Assembly (NCBI GenBank): GCA_964633205.1
Contig: CAZWFN010000002.1
Coordinates: 36,832-100,831, forward strand
Direction: 5' to 3'
Length of the DNA stretch: 64,000 nt
Source: CAYVQE01 sp964633205
GTDB lineage: Bacteria > Myxococcota > B64-G9
A program made the translations under genes and the position numbers. Below are positions 41,776 through 52,200 of this stretch, piece after piece. A model generated the notes under the pieces. It ran no database searches and was not told the DNA's origin. It worked only from the letters and a program-made list of their open reading frames with translations. Numbering within the stretch: position 1 is the stretch's first letter; every line of letters starts with the position of its first letter.

Positions 41776-43113
41776 TCATGGATCGACGACCGGCAGCGCC
41801 TGCGACTCGGACACCGCGATGGCCAGGGTCTGGCCGGCCTGGCGCGCGAACAGGATCAGGATCTCGAACTCCTCGGGCGTGATCACGCCCAGGCCGGCCG
41901 AGCGGTCTATGCCCAGCACGCCCTGGACCCGGTTGCGGTAGGTCATCGGGGCCACCGCGAAGGGGTTGAGCCCGATGCGTTGCGCCAGCTCGACGTTGAT
42001 GCCCGCCTGCCGGGTCGGGTCGCTGACGTTGAAGGGCCGGTCCTCGACCGCGCAGCGGGCGGTCAGCCCCTCCTCGGCGCGCAGCGGGATCTCGGCCCGC
42101 AGCGGCCGGCGTTCCGGCTCCGGGATGCGGCTGTGGTAGGCCACCCGTTGCAGTCTGAGCACATCGCCCTGGCGCACGTACATCAGGGCCCGATCCAGGT
42201 CCAGGTCGGTGACCAGCACGTCGCAGATGCGATCGAGCACCGCATCCATGCCCCGTTCGTGCTGCAGCACCTCGGACACGCGGTACAGCATCCGGAACAG
42301 GCCGGCAGCCCGTTCGGAGCGCAGGTTCGATTCCTTGAGTTCGCGGGCCCTGCGCAGCACCTGGCGCATCAAGAAGCCCGATGCCCCGCCCACGGCCACG
42401 AAGGCGAACAGGTTGACCAGCATCATCAGCACGATGTAGCTGGTGCGCTGGGCGAACTGGTCCAGCGCCACGAAGTAGCTCACGTGCGGCAGCACCCCCC
42501 AGGACTCGAGACCCACGACCAGGCTGTAGGTCAGCGTCGAGATGCCGGCCATGGCCAGCCCGCTGCCGCCGCCGAGCAGGATCGACGAGCCGATGATCGG
42601 CAAGAAGTAGAGGAAGTTGAACGGGCTGGTGACCCCGCCGGTGCGCCAGATGTAGACCGCGAAGACCAGCACGTCGAGGCAAAGCTGCAGAAAGACGAAC
42701 CGGCGCAGGCCGCGGTGGTCGAGCTTGCCGCGCCGGAGCAGCCAGAAGTAGAGCAGGTTGAGCCCGATCGACACCGCGGCCACGATGGCGGTGGACAGAA
42801 GCGTGACCCGGCTCAGGGCGCTGGCGCCGCTGGTCAGGCCCTGCCAGTTGGTGGCCCACATCAGCAGCACCACGGCCGGGTTGACCACGAAGCGGATGCG
42901 GATGATCCAGGCGATCTTCTTCTTGAGTTCTTCGGTCGAGTCGATCAGGTCGAAGTCGATCTCGAACAGGCGCCGGGGCAGCTTGGCCGCCAAATCGCGG
43001 GTGCCGGCCAGCAGCACCTCGGACCAGGCCTGGCCGCTTCGCTCGCCGGAGCCGGATCCGCCGGAGGCGGCGCCGGGCTCGTCGGCCGGGCTCTGGGTGT
43101 GCCGCGCAGACAT
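41776..43113 (-). CDS. Multi-helix membrane protein with C-terminal GAF domain, no output domain
   Basis: 445 residues. About six membrane helices at residues 70-245 (FVVNPAVVLLMWATNW, ALSRVTLLSTAIVAAVSIGLN, FVFLQLCLDVLVFAVYIW, TSPFNFLYFLPIIGSSILLG). The layout resembles the N-terminal sensor of PilS-like kinases. A short coiled coil leads to a GAF domain (ILQHERGMDAVLDRI-like start, then ALMYVRQGD, PMTYRNRVQGVLGIDR, ILILFARQAGQTLAIAV). The protein ends right after GAF: there is no histidine kinase, GGDEF or other output. It probably works through a partner. Its predicted promoter leaves almost no leader before the ATG. Confidence 0.8.
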   Translation of the reverse strand: MSARHTQSPADEPGAASGGSGSGERSGQAWSEVLLAGTRDLAAKLPRRLFEIDFDLIDSTEELKKKIAWIIRIRFVVNPAVVLLMWATNWQGLTSGASALSRVTLLSTAIVAAVSIGLNLLYFWLLRRGKLDHRGLRRFVFLQLCLDVLVFAVYIWRTGGVTSPFNFLYFLPIIGSSILLGGGSGLAMAGISTLTYSLVVGLESWGVLPHVSYFVALDQFAQRTSYIVLMMLVNLFAFVAVGGASGFLMRQVLRRARELKESNLRSERAAGLFRMLYRVSEVLQHERGMDAVLDRICDVLVTDLDLDRALMYVRQGDVLRLQRVAYHSRIPEPERRPLRAEIPLRAEEGLTARCAVEDRPFNVSDPTRQAGINVELAQRIGLNPFAVAPMTYRNRVQGVLGIDRSAGLGVITPEEFEILILFARQAGQTLAIAVSESQALPVVDP

Positions 43114-43121
43114 GCCAACTC

Positions 43122-43150
43122 AGCGTATTTGCCCTCGATCTGTCTGTCAA
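43122..43150 (-). promoter_or_regulatory. Predicted promoter of the GAF membrane protein, likely leaderless
   Basis: Minus strand TTGACA, a 17-base spacer, then TACGCT. Transcription would start near 43115, only about 2 bases before the ATG at 43113. It is back-to-back with the Hsp70 promoter, with 4 bases between the two -35 boxes. Confidence 0.5.
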
Positions 43151-43154
43151 TCGG

Positions 43155-43183
43155 TTGACGGCCGCCGGTGAAGTCCGTAGACT
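43155..43183 (+). promoter_or_regulatory. Predicted promoter of the Hsp70 operon
   Basis: TTGACG, a 17-base spacer, then TAGACT, about 55 bases before the ATG at 43239. No CIRCE-type inverted repeat or sigma-32-like element was seen, so it looks like a housekeeping rather than a heat-shock promoter. Confidence 0.55.
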
Positions 43184-43238
43184 CCGGTTCCATACCATTC
43201 GGCGCCAGCGCCGGGCCGCTGGCGAGGAGAGCGGACGC

Positions 43239-44813
<1,575 letters not shown>

Positions 44814-44842
44814 CGAGTCGCCGCCGCACGGAGGAGCGCGCC

Positions 44843-45382
44843 GTGGCCGTGGATGAGAAGTTCGCCATCAAGGTCATCACCGTGGCCGGGATCATCGACC
44901 AGCTGGACTACTACAAGATCCTATCGGTGCCCCGCGAGGCTACCCTGGGTCAACTGCGCAAGGCCTATCACAAGCAGTCGCGCATGTTTCACCCCGACCG
45001 CTACTTCCACGAGACCAACGAGGAGTTCAAGCGGGCCATCTACCTGGTGTCCAAGCGGGTGACCGAGGCCTACGTCACCTTGCGCGATGCCCAGAAGCGC
45101 CGCTTCTACGACCAGCAACTCGCCCAGTCCGAGGGCAGGAAGCTGCGCTACGACGAGGAGTCGGCCCAGCAGCACAAGCAGGCCAAGAAGGAGCAGATCG
45201 GCAAGACCGAGCAAGGCCGGCGGATGTACCAGCAAGGCATGCGCGAGATGAAGACCAAGAACTTCAAGGCGGCCGAGCGCTCGTTCAAGATGGCCCTGGC
45301 CTTCGAGCCCGACAACGATCGCTTCAAGGAGCTGGCCGAAGAGGCCGGCCGCAACATCAAGGTCGATTACCGCATCGATTGA
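44843..45382 (+). CDS. J-domain protein with C-terminal TPR-like helices, partner of the lidless Hsp70
   Basis: 179 residues from GTG at 44843 (GGAGGAG upstream). The J domain at about 20-90 has LDYYKILSVPREATLGQLR, the HPD motif in MFHPDRYFH and a helix IV region (KRRFYDQQL). A charged linker (QQHKQAKKEQ) leads to a TPR-like helix pair (RMYQQGMREMKTKNFKAAER, FKMALAFEPDNDRFKEL). There is no Gly/Phe region or zinc finger, so it is a class C J-protein that targets one client rather than general unfolded proteins. It lies 29 bases after the Hsp70 gene. Confidence 0.9.
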   Translation: MAVDEKFAIKVITVAGIIDQLDYYKILSVPREATLGQLRKAYHKQSRMFHPDRYFHETNEEFKRAIYLVSKRVTEAYVTLRDAQKRRFYDQQLAQSEGRKLRYDEESAQQHKQAKKEQIGKTEQGRRMYQQGMREMKTKNFKAAERSFKMALAFEPDNDRFKELAEEAGRNIKVDYRID

Positions 45383-45412
45383 GCCGCGGCCGCGCGCCGG
45401 GGGGAGAGCCAC

Positions 45413-45964
45413 ATGTCCGCTGAGCCCATCCAGGTGGCCTTGATCCTCGACGCCGCCGACGGCGGCTGCACGTTGCGCGAGCTGCGCTTCCCCGACGAAG
45501 CGGTGGGTCCGGTCGATTTCGCCTGGTCGCTGCAGGCCGATGGCGACTTTTTGTGCATCGGCAGCGGGGTGTTGGCCGGCAGCGTGCTGCCCGGCTCGAA
45601 CCGTCTGATCGTGGCCGGCCGCTCGCCGTCGTGGGGCGGCTTCTACGTCTCGACCCTGGGCGGCGGCTCGCTGATCTGGGACGGCACCGGGCTTTCCTTC
45701 CTGGCCATCGGCGGTCGCGCGCCGCAGCCCTCTGTGCTGGTGCTGACCGGCGCCCGCGACGGCTACCCCATGGCCCGGCTGGAGCGGATCATCCACGCCT
45801 ACCTGCGGGCGGTCCGCGAGGACTCGCCGGACGACGCCGATCTGGGCGACTGGCTGTGGCACTTCGGCCAGGACCGGTCGGCCGCCGCCCGCGCCTACTG
45901 GGACGAGCTGCGCGGTGGCATCGACGAGGGCATGGCCGAGCCGCCGGAGGAAGGCTGCCGATGA
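45413..45964 (+). CDS. Stand-alone domain resembling the N-terminal domain of aldehyde ferredoxin oxidoreductase (AOR)
   Basis: 183 residues. The middle resembles the AOR N-terminal (tungstopterin-binding) domain in order: GSGVLAGSVLPGSNRLIVAG, then GRSPSWGGFYVSTLGGG, then LSFLAIGGRAPQPSVLVL, matching the AOR pattern of G-P-L-x-G-t, N-R, SP, GG and the beta strands up to the linker. The larger C-terminal AOR domains that hold the CxxxxxC iron-sulfur ligands are missing. The C terminus is acidic and ends in GCR. GGGGAG precedes the ATG; the stop overlaps the CvpA ATG (ATGA). Catalysis on its own is unlikely; role unknown. Confidence 0.62.
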   Translation: MSAEPIQVALILDAADGGCTLRELRFPDEAVGPVDFAWSLQADGDFLCIGSGVLAGSVLPGSNRLIVAGRSPSWGGFYVSTLGGGSLIWDGTGLSFLAIGGRAPQPSVLVLTGARDGYPMARLERIIHAYLRAVREDSPDDADLGDWLWHFGQDRSAAARAYWDELRGGIDEGMAEPPEEGCR

Positions 45965-46719
45965 CCCTGGATCTGATCTTCGTCGGCGCGTTGTTGGTGT
46001 TCGGGCTGCTGGGCTGGATCTCGGGCTTCTGGATGCAGGCCATGCGCCTGGCGGCGCTGGTGGCCGCCTATCTGCTGGCCGGGCTGGTCGGGCGGCCGCT
46101 GGGCGCCTGGCTGGCCGGGGGGTTCCAGATCCCGCCGCTGCTGGGCCACGTGATGGGCACTTTCATCGCCTTTTTGCTGATCTACATGGTGCTGGCGACG
46201 GTGGGCTGGGGGGTGCTGCGGCGGCTGCGCCGCCGACGCTCGGCGGCCAAGGCCCGCCGCCGCCGGCTGTGGGACAGCGCGGCCGGCGCCTTGTTCGGCA
46301 TGGCCAAGGCCGGGCTGATCCTGTTTCTGCTGCTCAATGCGATCACTCTGCTCGAGAAGCGCCTCAGCGGTCCGCTGCGTTCGGCCGAGCTGGGCTACGA
46401 TCAATCGCTGGTGGTGGCGCTGGCCCGCGAGCACAACGTGCTGCGGGGCATGCACCTGCCGGTGGTCGGCGACATCGAGGCCCTCAGCCGGCTGAGCAGC
46501 GATCCCGCGTTCCGCCGCAAGGTGGCCGAGGATCCCAAGGTGCAACGGCTGCTGGCCCATCCCAAGATCAAGGGCCTGCTCGGCAACCGCTCCATCGTCG
46601 AGGCCTCGGAGCGGCGCGATGTCTCGGCCCTGATGGCCAACCCGCAGTTGAACGAGGTCCTCGAGGATCCCGAGGTCCGGGCCCTGCTCGAGGACATCGA
46701 CCTGAGCGAGATCGAGTGA
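45961..46719 (+). CDS. CvpA-family membrane protein
   Basis: 252 residues. Four membrane helices in the first about 140 residues (LIFVGALLVFGLLGWISGFW, ALVAAYLLAGLVG, HVMGTFIAFLLIYMVLATVGW, GALFGMAKAGLILFLLLNAI) form the CvpA (colicin V production) domain. The C-terminal half is soluble, charged and helical (VAEDPKVQRLLAHPKIKGLL, LNEVLEDPEVRALLEDI), with short repeated D-P-x-v-x-x-L-L units. It is last in the Hsp70 operon, coupled to the AOR_N-like gene by ATGA overlap. The CvpA function in this context is not known. Confidence 0.82.
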   Translation: MTLDLIFVGALLVFGLLGWISGFWMQAMRLAALVAAYLLAGLVGRPLGAWLAGGFQIPPLLGHVMGTFIAFLLIYMVLATVGWGVLRRLRRRRSAAKARRRRLWDSAAGALFGMAKAGLILFLLLNAITLLEKRLSGPLRSAELGYDQSLVVALAREHNVLRGMHLPVVGDIEALSRLSSDPAFRRKVAEDPKVQRLLAHPKIKGLLGNRSIVEASERRDVSALMANPQLNEVLEDPEVRALLEDIDLSEIE

Positions 46720-46739
46720 GCCGGTAAGACCGCTGCCGG

Positions 46740-49070
46740 TCAGCTGGCCTCGTCGTTGTCGAAGCCGTTGTCGCATTCGGGATCGTCGGCGTCGGTCAGC
46801 CCGTCACCGTCGTTGTCGACCCCGTCGTTGCAGGGGATGAAGCCGTAGCCCTGCTCGACGCCGTTCATGGCGCAGTCGGGGTCGTCGCCGTCGATCCAGC
46901 CGTCGCCGTCGTTGTCCACTTCGTCCTGGCAGCTGCCGTCGTCGGGGGCCTCGGTCATGTCGAAGGCGTCGCTGCAATCAGCGTCATCGGCGTCGGTGTC
47001 GCCGTCGCCGTCGTTGTCGCGACCGTCGTTGCAGACGGTGTGGCTGAAACCCGATTCGCCGCTGCCCATGGCGCAGTCCGGATCGGCCATGTCCACCCAG
47101 CCGTCGTCGTCGTTGTCGAGCCCATCGTGGCAGGTCTCGGGTGAGGTGTCGCCCTCGGTGTAGCCGAAGGCGCTGTCGCAGCCCGAGTCGTCGGCGTCGG
47201 TGTCGCCGTCGCCATCGTTGTCCACGCCGTCGTTGCAGGCCAACACCCCGAAGCCCAGCTCCTCGGTGCCGCCCATGCAGTCGGGGTCGGCGCTGTCGAT
47301 CCAGCCGTCGCCGTCGTTGTCGACGCCGTCGTTGCAGTCGTTGGCCACCGACTCGTCCTCGTCGTCGTCGAGCGCATCGTCGCAGCCGACGTCGGCGGCG
47401 TCGATGTCGCCGTCGCCGTCGTTGTCCTCGCCGTCGTTGCAGGCGGTGGCGCCGAAGCCGGACTCGGCCGGGCTGCCGAAGATACAATCGGGGTCAGCGC
47501 TGTCGATCCAGCCGTCGCCGTCGTTGTCGATGCCGTCGTTGCAGTTGTCCGACTGGTTGCCGGATTCGGACGGATGCAGCGCCGACTCGCACTCGGGGTC
47601 GTCGCCGTCGGTCGCCCCGTCGCCGTCGTTGTCGATGCCGTCATTGCACTCGCCGACGCCGAAGCCGGATTCGTCGTTGCCCATCATGCAATCCGGATCG
47701 TCGCCGTCGACCCAGCCGTCGTCGTCGTTGTCGCTGCCGTCGGTGCAGCTGGCCGGCGTGGTGCCCTCGTCCTGGTCGAGCGCATCGTCGCAGTCGGCGT
47801 CCTGGCTGTCGATGTCGCCGTCGCCGTCGTTGTCGATGCCGTCGTTGCAGGCGGTGAAGCCGGTGCCGGATTCGTCCAGGCCCATCATGCAGTCCGGATC
47901 GGCGTCGTCGATCCAGCCGTCGTCGTCGTTGTCCTCACCGTCGCTGCAGGTGGCGGCGGCCGCCTGCTCGCTGATGTCGAGCGCCGACTCGCAGTCGGCG
48001 TCGGCGGCGTCGATGTCGCCGTCGCCGTCGTTGTCGACGCCGTCGTTGCAGGGCGTCTGGCCGAAGCCACTCTCGGGCTGGCCGCTCATGCAGTCGGGAT
48101 CGTCGGCGTCGGTCCAGCCGTCGTCGTCGTCATCGACGCCGTCGTTGCAGCTGTCGACCACCTCGCCCTCGCTGTCGTCGGTGGCCGTCGCACAATCTGC
48201 GTCGTCGGCGTCGGTGTCGCCGTCGCCGTCGTTGTCGATGCCATCGTTGCAGGCGGTGTCACCAAAGCCGGCCTCCTGGTCGCCCGTCTGGCAGTCGGGG
48301 TCGGCGTCGTCGATCCAACCGTCGCCGTCGTCGTCGGTGCCGTCGGTGCAGGAGGTGTTCGGATCGCCCTCGGAGGGATCCATGGCGTCGTCGCAGTCGA
48401 CATCGTCGGCATCGGTGTCGCCGTCCTCGTCGTTGTCGATGCCGTCGTTGCAGGTGGTGTAGCCGAAGCCGGCCTCGCCGGGCCCGCCCTGGCAGTCGGG
48501 GTCGGCCATATCGGTCCAGCCGTCGCCGTCGTTGTCGGTGCCGTCGTCGCAGGCGCCCAGGCAGTGGCCGTTGTGGCAGATCTCGCCCTCACCGCAGGCC
48601 GGGCCCTGGCCGCAGCGGCACTCGCCGGTCTCTTCGTCGAGGCAGGTCTCGCCGGGGCCGCAGGGCGGCTCGCAGGTGTTGGGCTGGCACTGGCCGCCGC
48701 TGCAGTGGAAGCCCGGCTGGCACGAGCGGCCCCCGGTGCCGCAGACGCAGGCCGTGCCGCCGTCGGCCAGGCAGGTCTCGCCCTCGGGGCAAGGTGGGTT
48801 GCACACGTTGGGCGCACACTGGCCGTCGGCGCAGTGGAAGCCCTGGCCGCACGACGGGTTGCAGTCCGCCTCGGGCACGCACCGGCCGTTGTTGTCCTCG
48901 ACAAAACCCGGATCGCAGCGGCAGACGGCATTGCCGCCGACCACCTCGCAGGCGGAGCGGTTCTCACCACTGCACGGATTGGGATGGCAGGGATCGCTGC
49001 TCGAGCCGCAACCGGCCGCGAACGAGGCGCTGGCCAGACCCAGCGCGATCAGCAGGCAGAGCCGTTTCAT
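46740..49070 (-). CDS. Lipoprotein with Cys-rich/EGF-like head and 18 Asp-rich calcium-binding-type repeats
   Basis: 776 residues. Lipobox FAAGC (Cys21); an EGF-like module (CHPNPCSGENRSACEV, CRCDPGFVEDNNGRCV); three Cys-rich GxxC units to about 170; then 18 repeats of the type CNDGxDNDGDGxxDxxDxxC. They strictly alternate: odd repeats carry Trp after DGDG/DDDG and end DPDC, even repeats carry Asp, Ala or Leu there and mostly end DADC, DVDC or DPEC. These resemble thrombospondin-type-3 calcium-binding repeats, giving a long rod when calcium is bound. GAGGAGG lies before the ATG. It is probably surface-exposed; there is no enzymatic domain. Confidence 0.85.
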   Translation of the reverse strand: MKRLCLLIALGLASASFAAGCGSSSDPCHPNPCSGENRSACEVVGGNAVCRCDPGFVEDNNGRCVPEADCNPSCGQGFHCADGQCAPNVCNPPCPEGETCLADGGTACVCGTGGRSCQPGFHCSGGQCQPNTCEPPCGPGETCLDEETGECRCGQGPACGEGEICHNGHCLGACDDGTDNDGDGWTDMADPDCQGGPGEAGFGYTTCNDGIDNDEDGDTDADDVDCDDAMDPSEGDPNTSCTDGTDDDGDGWIDDADPDCQTGDQEAGFGDTACNDGIDNDGDGDTDADDADCATATDDSEGEVVDSCNDGVDDDDDGWTDADDPDCMSGQPESGFGQTPCNDGVDNDGDGDIDAADADCESALDISEQAAAATCSDGEDNDDDGWIDDADPDCMMGLDESGTGFTACNDGIDNDGDGDIDSQDADCDDALDQDEGTTPASCTDGSDNDDDGWVDGDDPDCMMGNDESGFGVGECNDGIDNDGDGATDGDDPECESALHPSESGNQSDNCNDGIDNDGDGWIDSADPDCIFGSPAESGFGATACNDGEDNDGDGDIDAADVGCDDALDDDEDESVANDCNDGVDNDGDGWIDSADPDCMGGTEELGFGVLACNDGVDNDGDGDTDADDSGCDSAFGYTEGDTSPETCHDGLDNDDDGWVDMADPDCAMGSGESGFSHTVCNDGRDNDGDGDTDADDADCSDAFDMTEAPDDGSCQDEVDNDGDGWIDGDDPDCAMNGVEQGYGFIPCNDGVDNDGDGLTDADDPECDNGFDNDEAS
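46771..48555. repeat. Protein-coding repeat array, 18 units in 9 alternating pairs
   Basis: Trinucleotide-rich DNA (GTC/GCC runs on the plus strand) encodes the Asp-rich repeats. The alternation of Trp-type and Asp-type units gives a higher-order unit of about 66 residues (roughly 200 bases). Confidence 0.85.
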
Positions 49071-49126
49071 CGAATGCCTCCTCCTTGCCCCGCATCCACG
49101 GGGGGACTACCCATGAGATCGTAGGC

Positions 49127-49155
49127 AGTCTAACACGACCGCAGGCGCGGGTCAC
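49127..49155 (-). promoter_or_regulatory. Predicted promoter of the 18-repeat lipoprotein gene
   Basis: Minus strand GTGACC, a 17-base spacer, then TAGACT, ending 57 bases before the ATG at 49070. Confidence 0.45.
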
Positions 49156-49291
49156 CGGGCCGGCCGGATTCCGCTGGAGTGTGATGCATATCGCGGTTTT
49201 TCCTCCGTCAGATGCCATGATCACCGCCGGGCAGAGGAACGCGGAGTGGTTGCGCTCGGTTTGGAAAAACGCCGTGGGAATGGAGGCTTCG

Positions 49292-52200
49292 ATGCGACGT
49301 AGGGGCATGCCGGGCCTGCTGGTCGGGCTTTTGTTGGCCGGCTTCGAGACGCGGGCCGATGTGGTCGAGTACGAGCTGGCGGTCGAGCCGCCGCGGCTGG
49401 AGGTGGACGCCCAGGGTTACACCCACCTGCGCCTGGCCGGCGGGCTGGCCGCGGGGCGACCCGGCGCGCCGGCCTTGCCGCTGCGGCTGGTGCACCTGCT
49501 GCTGCCGCCCGGCCAGACCGCGCTGGCGGTGGACGTCGAGCGGGCCGAGCCGGTGCCCATCGCCGGTGAGCACGCGGTGTTTCCCATCCAGCCGCCGCAG
49601 CCGCTGAGTCAGCCCCGGCGGGCCCGCGCCGTCCCGGACGCGGTCATCTACGGCAGCCATGCCGCCTACCCGGCGCAGCCCCTGCTGGATGCCGAGAAGC
49701 AATCCTTGCGCGGTTTCGCTGTGCTGGTGTTGCAGCTGTCGCCGCTGGTCTACCATCCGGCCAGCGGCCGCTTGGCCTATTCGCCCTGGTTGCGTGTCCG
49801 GGTGACCACCGGCCCCGAGCGGCGACCGTCCGGCCAGCTGGCCGCATTCCGCGGTAGAGCGGCCGACTTCGAGCGGGTGGCGGCGCTGGTGGCCAACCCG
49901 CAGGCGCTCGCAGCATACCCCCTGCGGCCGACAGGCGATCGCGCGCCGGACTATCGCTACATCATCGTGACCAGCCAGGCCATGGCCGACTGCGGCGGGC
50001 CGAACAACTTGCAGGCGCTGGCCGCCGACAAGGAGGCCCGCGGCATCCCGACCCGCATCGAGACGGTCGAGTCGATCCGCTCGGACTACTCCGGGGCCGA
50101 CGACGCCGCCCGCATCCGCGCCTTTCTGCGCGACATGTACGACAACCACGGCGCCGAGTTCATCTTGCTGGCCGGCGACGCCGATGGCGCCGAGGTGGGC
50201 GGCGAGACCCAGGCTCCGGTGGTGCCGGTGCGCGACCTGTGGGGCAACATCGGCTCGGGCGACGACGACGTGCCCAGCGATCTGTACTACGCCGCGCTCG
50301 ACGGCGACTTCGACGCCGACGGCGACGGCGTCTACGGCGAGACCGGCGACGATGCCGACCTGCTGGCCGAGCTGTCGGTGGGCCGGGCGCCGGTGGACTC
50401 CTGCCAGGAGGTGGGCCACTTCGTGCGCAAGACCCTGGCCTACGGCAACGCCGGCTCGGCCTACCTGAACCGGGTGCTGATGGTCGGCGAGTTCCTGTGG
50501 GGCGACGGCAACAGCGCCGAGGACTGGGGCAAGGGCTACCTGGAGCGCATCCGGGTCTCGTCCGATGCCAACGGGCTCGAGACGCTGGGCTTTTCCGAAA
50601 ACCCCTTCTTCCAGGCCAGCACCCTCTACGACCGCGACCTGGGCGGGGCCGAGTCCTGGGACGGCGACGACATGCTGGCCGAGATCGACGCCGAGCCGCA
50701 TATCATCAATCACCTGGGCCACTCCTACACCTTCTACAACATGCGTCTGACCGCGGATGAGATCGACGCCGGCATGAGCAACCAGGTCTACTTCTTCGAG
50801 TACAGCCAGGGCTGCTACTGCGGCGCCTTCGACAACCGGCTGGACGACCAGTACGATCGCGAGTTCTACTGGCAGGACTCCTTCGCCGAGCACATGATGC
50901 TGCGCCAGCACGGAGCCTTCGCCGTATTGATGAACACCCGCTACGGCCTGGGCGGCTACTCCAACCTGTTCCACCGCCTGTTCTGGGACGCCCTGTTCCG
51001 CTCGGGCCAGGATCGGCTGGGCCCCATGCACGACGCCTCGCGCGACCAGCTGGCCGGCTACGTGGGCGCCGACAGCGGCATGCGCTGGGTCTTCTACACC
51101 GCCACCCTGTTCGGCGACCCCGAGGTGGCCCTGCACACCAGCGCCGGCAGCGGCGACCCCATGCTGGGTCTGCCGGCCGAGGCGCCCTGGTTCGTCTTCG
51201 TCCAGGGGGTGGACGACGAGGCCAGCCAGACCGTGCAGCTGCGCAACGACGGCGGCGGCAGCCTGGACTGGCAGGTCGACTGGCAGGCGCCCTGGCTGCA
51301 GGTCGGCCCGGCGGCCGGCACCGCGCCCAGCGAGCTCACCTTGACCGCCAGCGCGGCCGGCCTGGACCTGGGCCTGCACCAGACCGAGTTGACCTTCAGC
51401 GCCCCGCAGGCGGCCAACTCGCCGCAGACGCTGCCGGTCGAGGCCTACGTCATCGAGCTGCCCTCGGCTCTGGCGCCCTACAATGCGTCCGCCGCGCCCA
51501 GCGTCGACGGCACCATCGCCGGCGACGAGTACCTGGGCGGCGCCACCATCGACATGGATCCGAACGACCCGGGCACGGCCACCGTCGAGCTGGTCCACGA
51601 CGGCGGCCAGCTCTACATGGCCTTTGCCTACCCGGACGCCGACGACGACGAAGTCGACGCGGTGGTGCTGGTGATCGACAACGCCGACGACGGCGTCTGG
51701 CCGGCCGCCGCCGGCGCCGACGGCGAGCTGCAGCTGCTGTCCTATGGCGAGGCCTGGTTCGCCCCGTACTACAATACCGGCGGCGGTCGCGAGGTCGGCG
51801 ATTTCGCCGAGGCCCAGGGGGTGGTGCAGGCCTGGGGCCGCGACGGCGACCAGCGGGTGCTGGAGGCTGCTTTCGATCTGAGCAGCGGACCCATCCAGCG
51901 CTCCATGGGCCAGTCGGTGGGCCTGTTCCTGTTCGCCATGGACCAGGTGTCCGATCAGGACTGGCAGACCGTGGCCAACTGGCCCTGGGCGCTGCAGTCG
52001 TTGGACGACGCCCGCTACCTGGCCAGCGTGACCATCGGCAGCGACAGCGATTCGCTGCTGGCCAACCCGGCCGCGCTGCAGTTCAGCGCGGTGCAGGGCG
52101 GTGGTCCCTGCGCGCCGGCCGAGTTGACCATCTCGTCCACCAGCGCCACCCAGTTCGCCTTCGACCTGGCGCCGGGCGCCGACTGGCTGCACGTGGCCCC

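Noticed and set aside
47200..48462. 420-codon plus-strand Ser/Pro-rich frame opposite the 18-repeat array
   Set aside because: Mirror of the Asp-rich repeats (SPSPSLSTPSLQ pattern); pure consequence of the trinucleotide composition.
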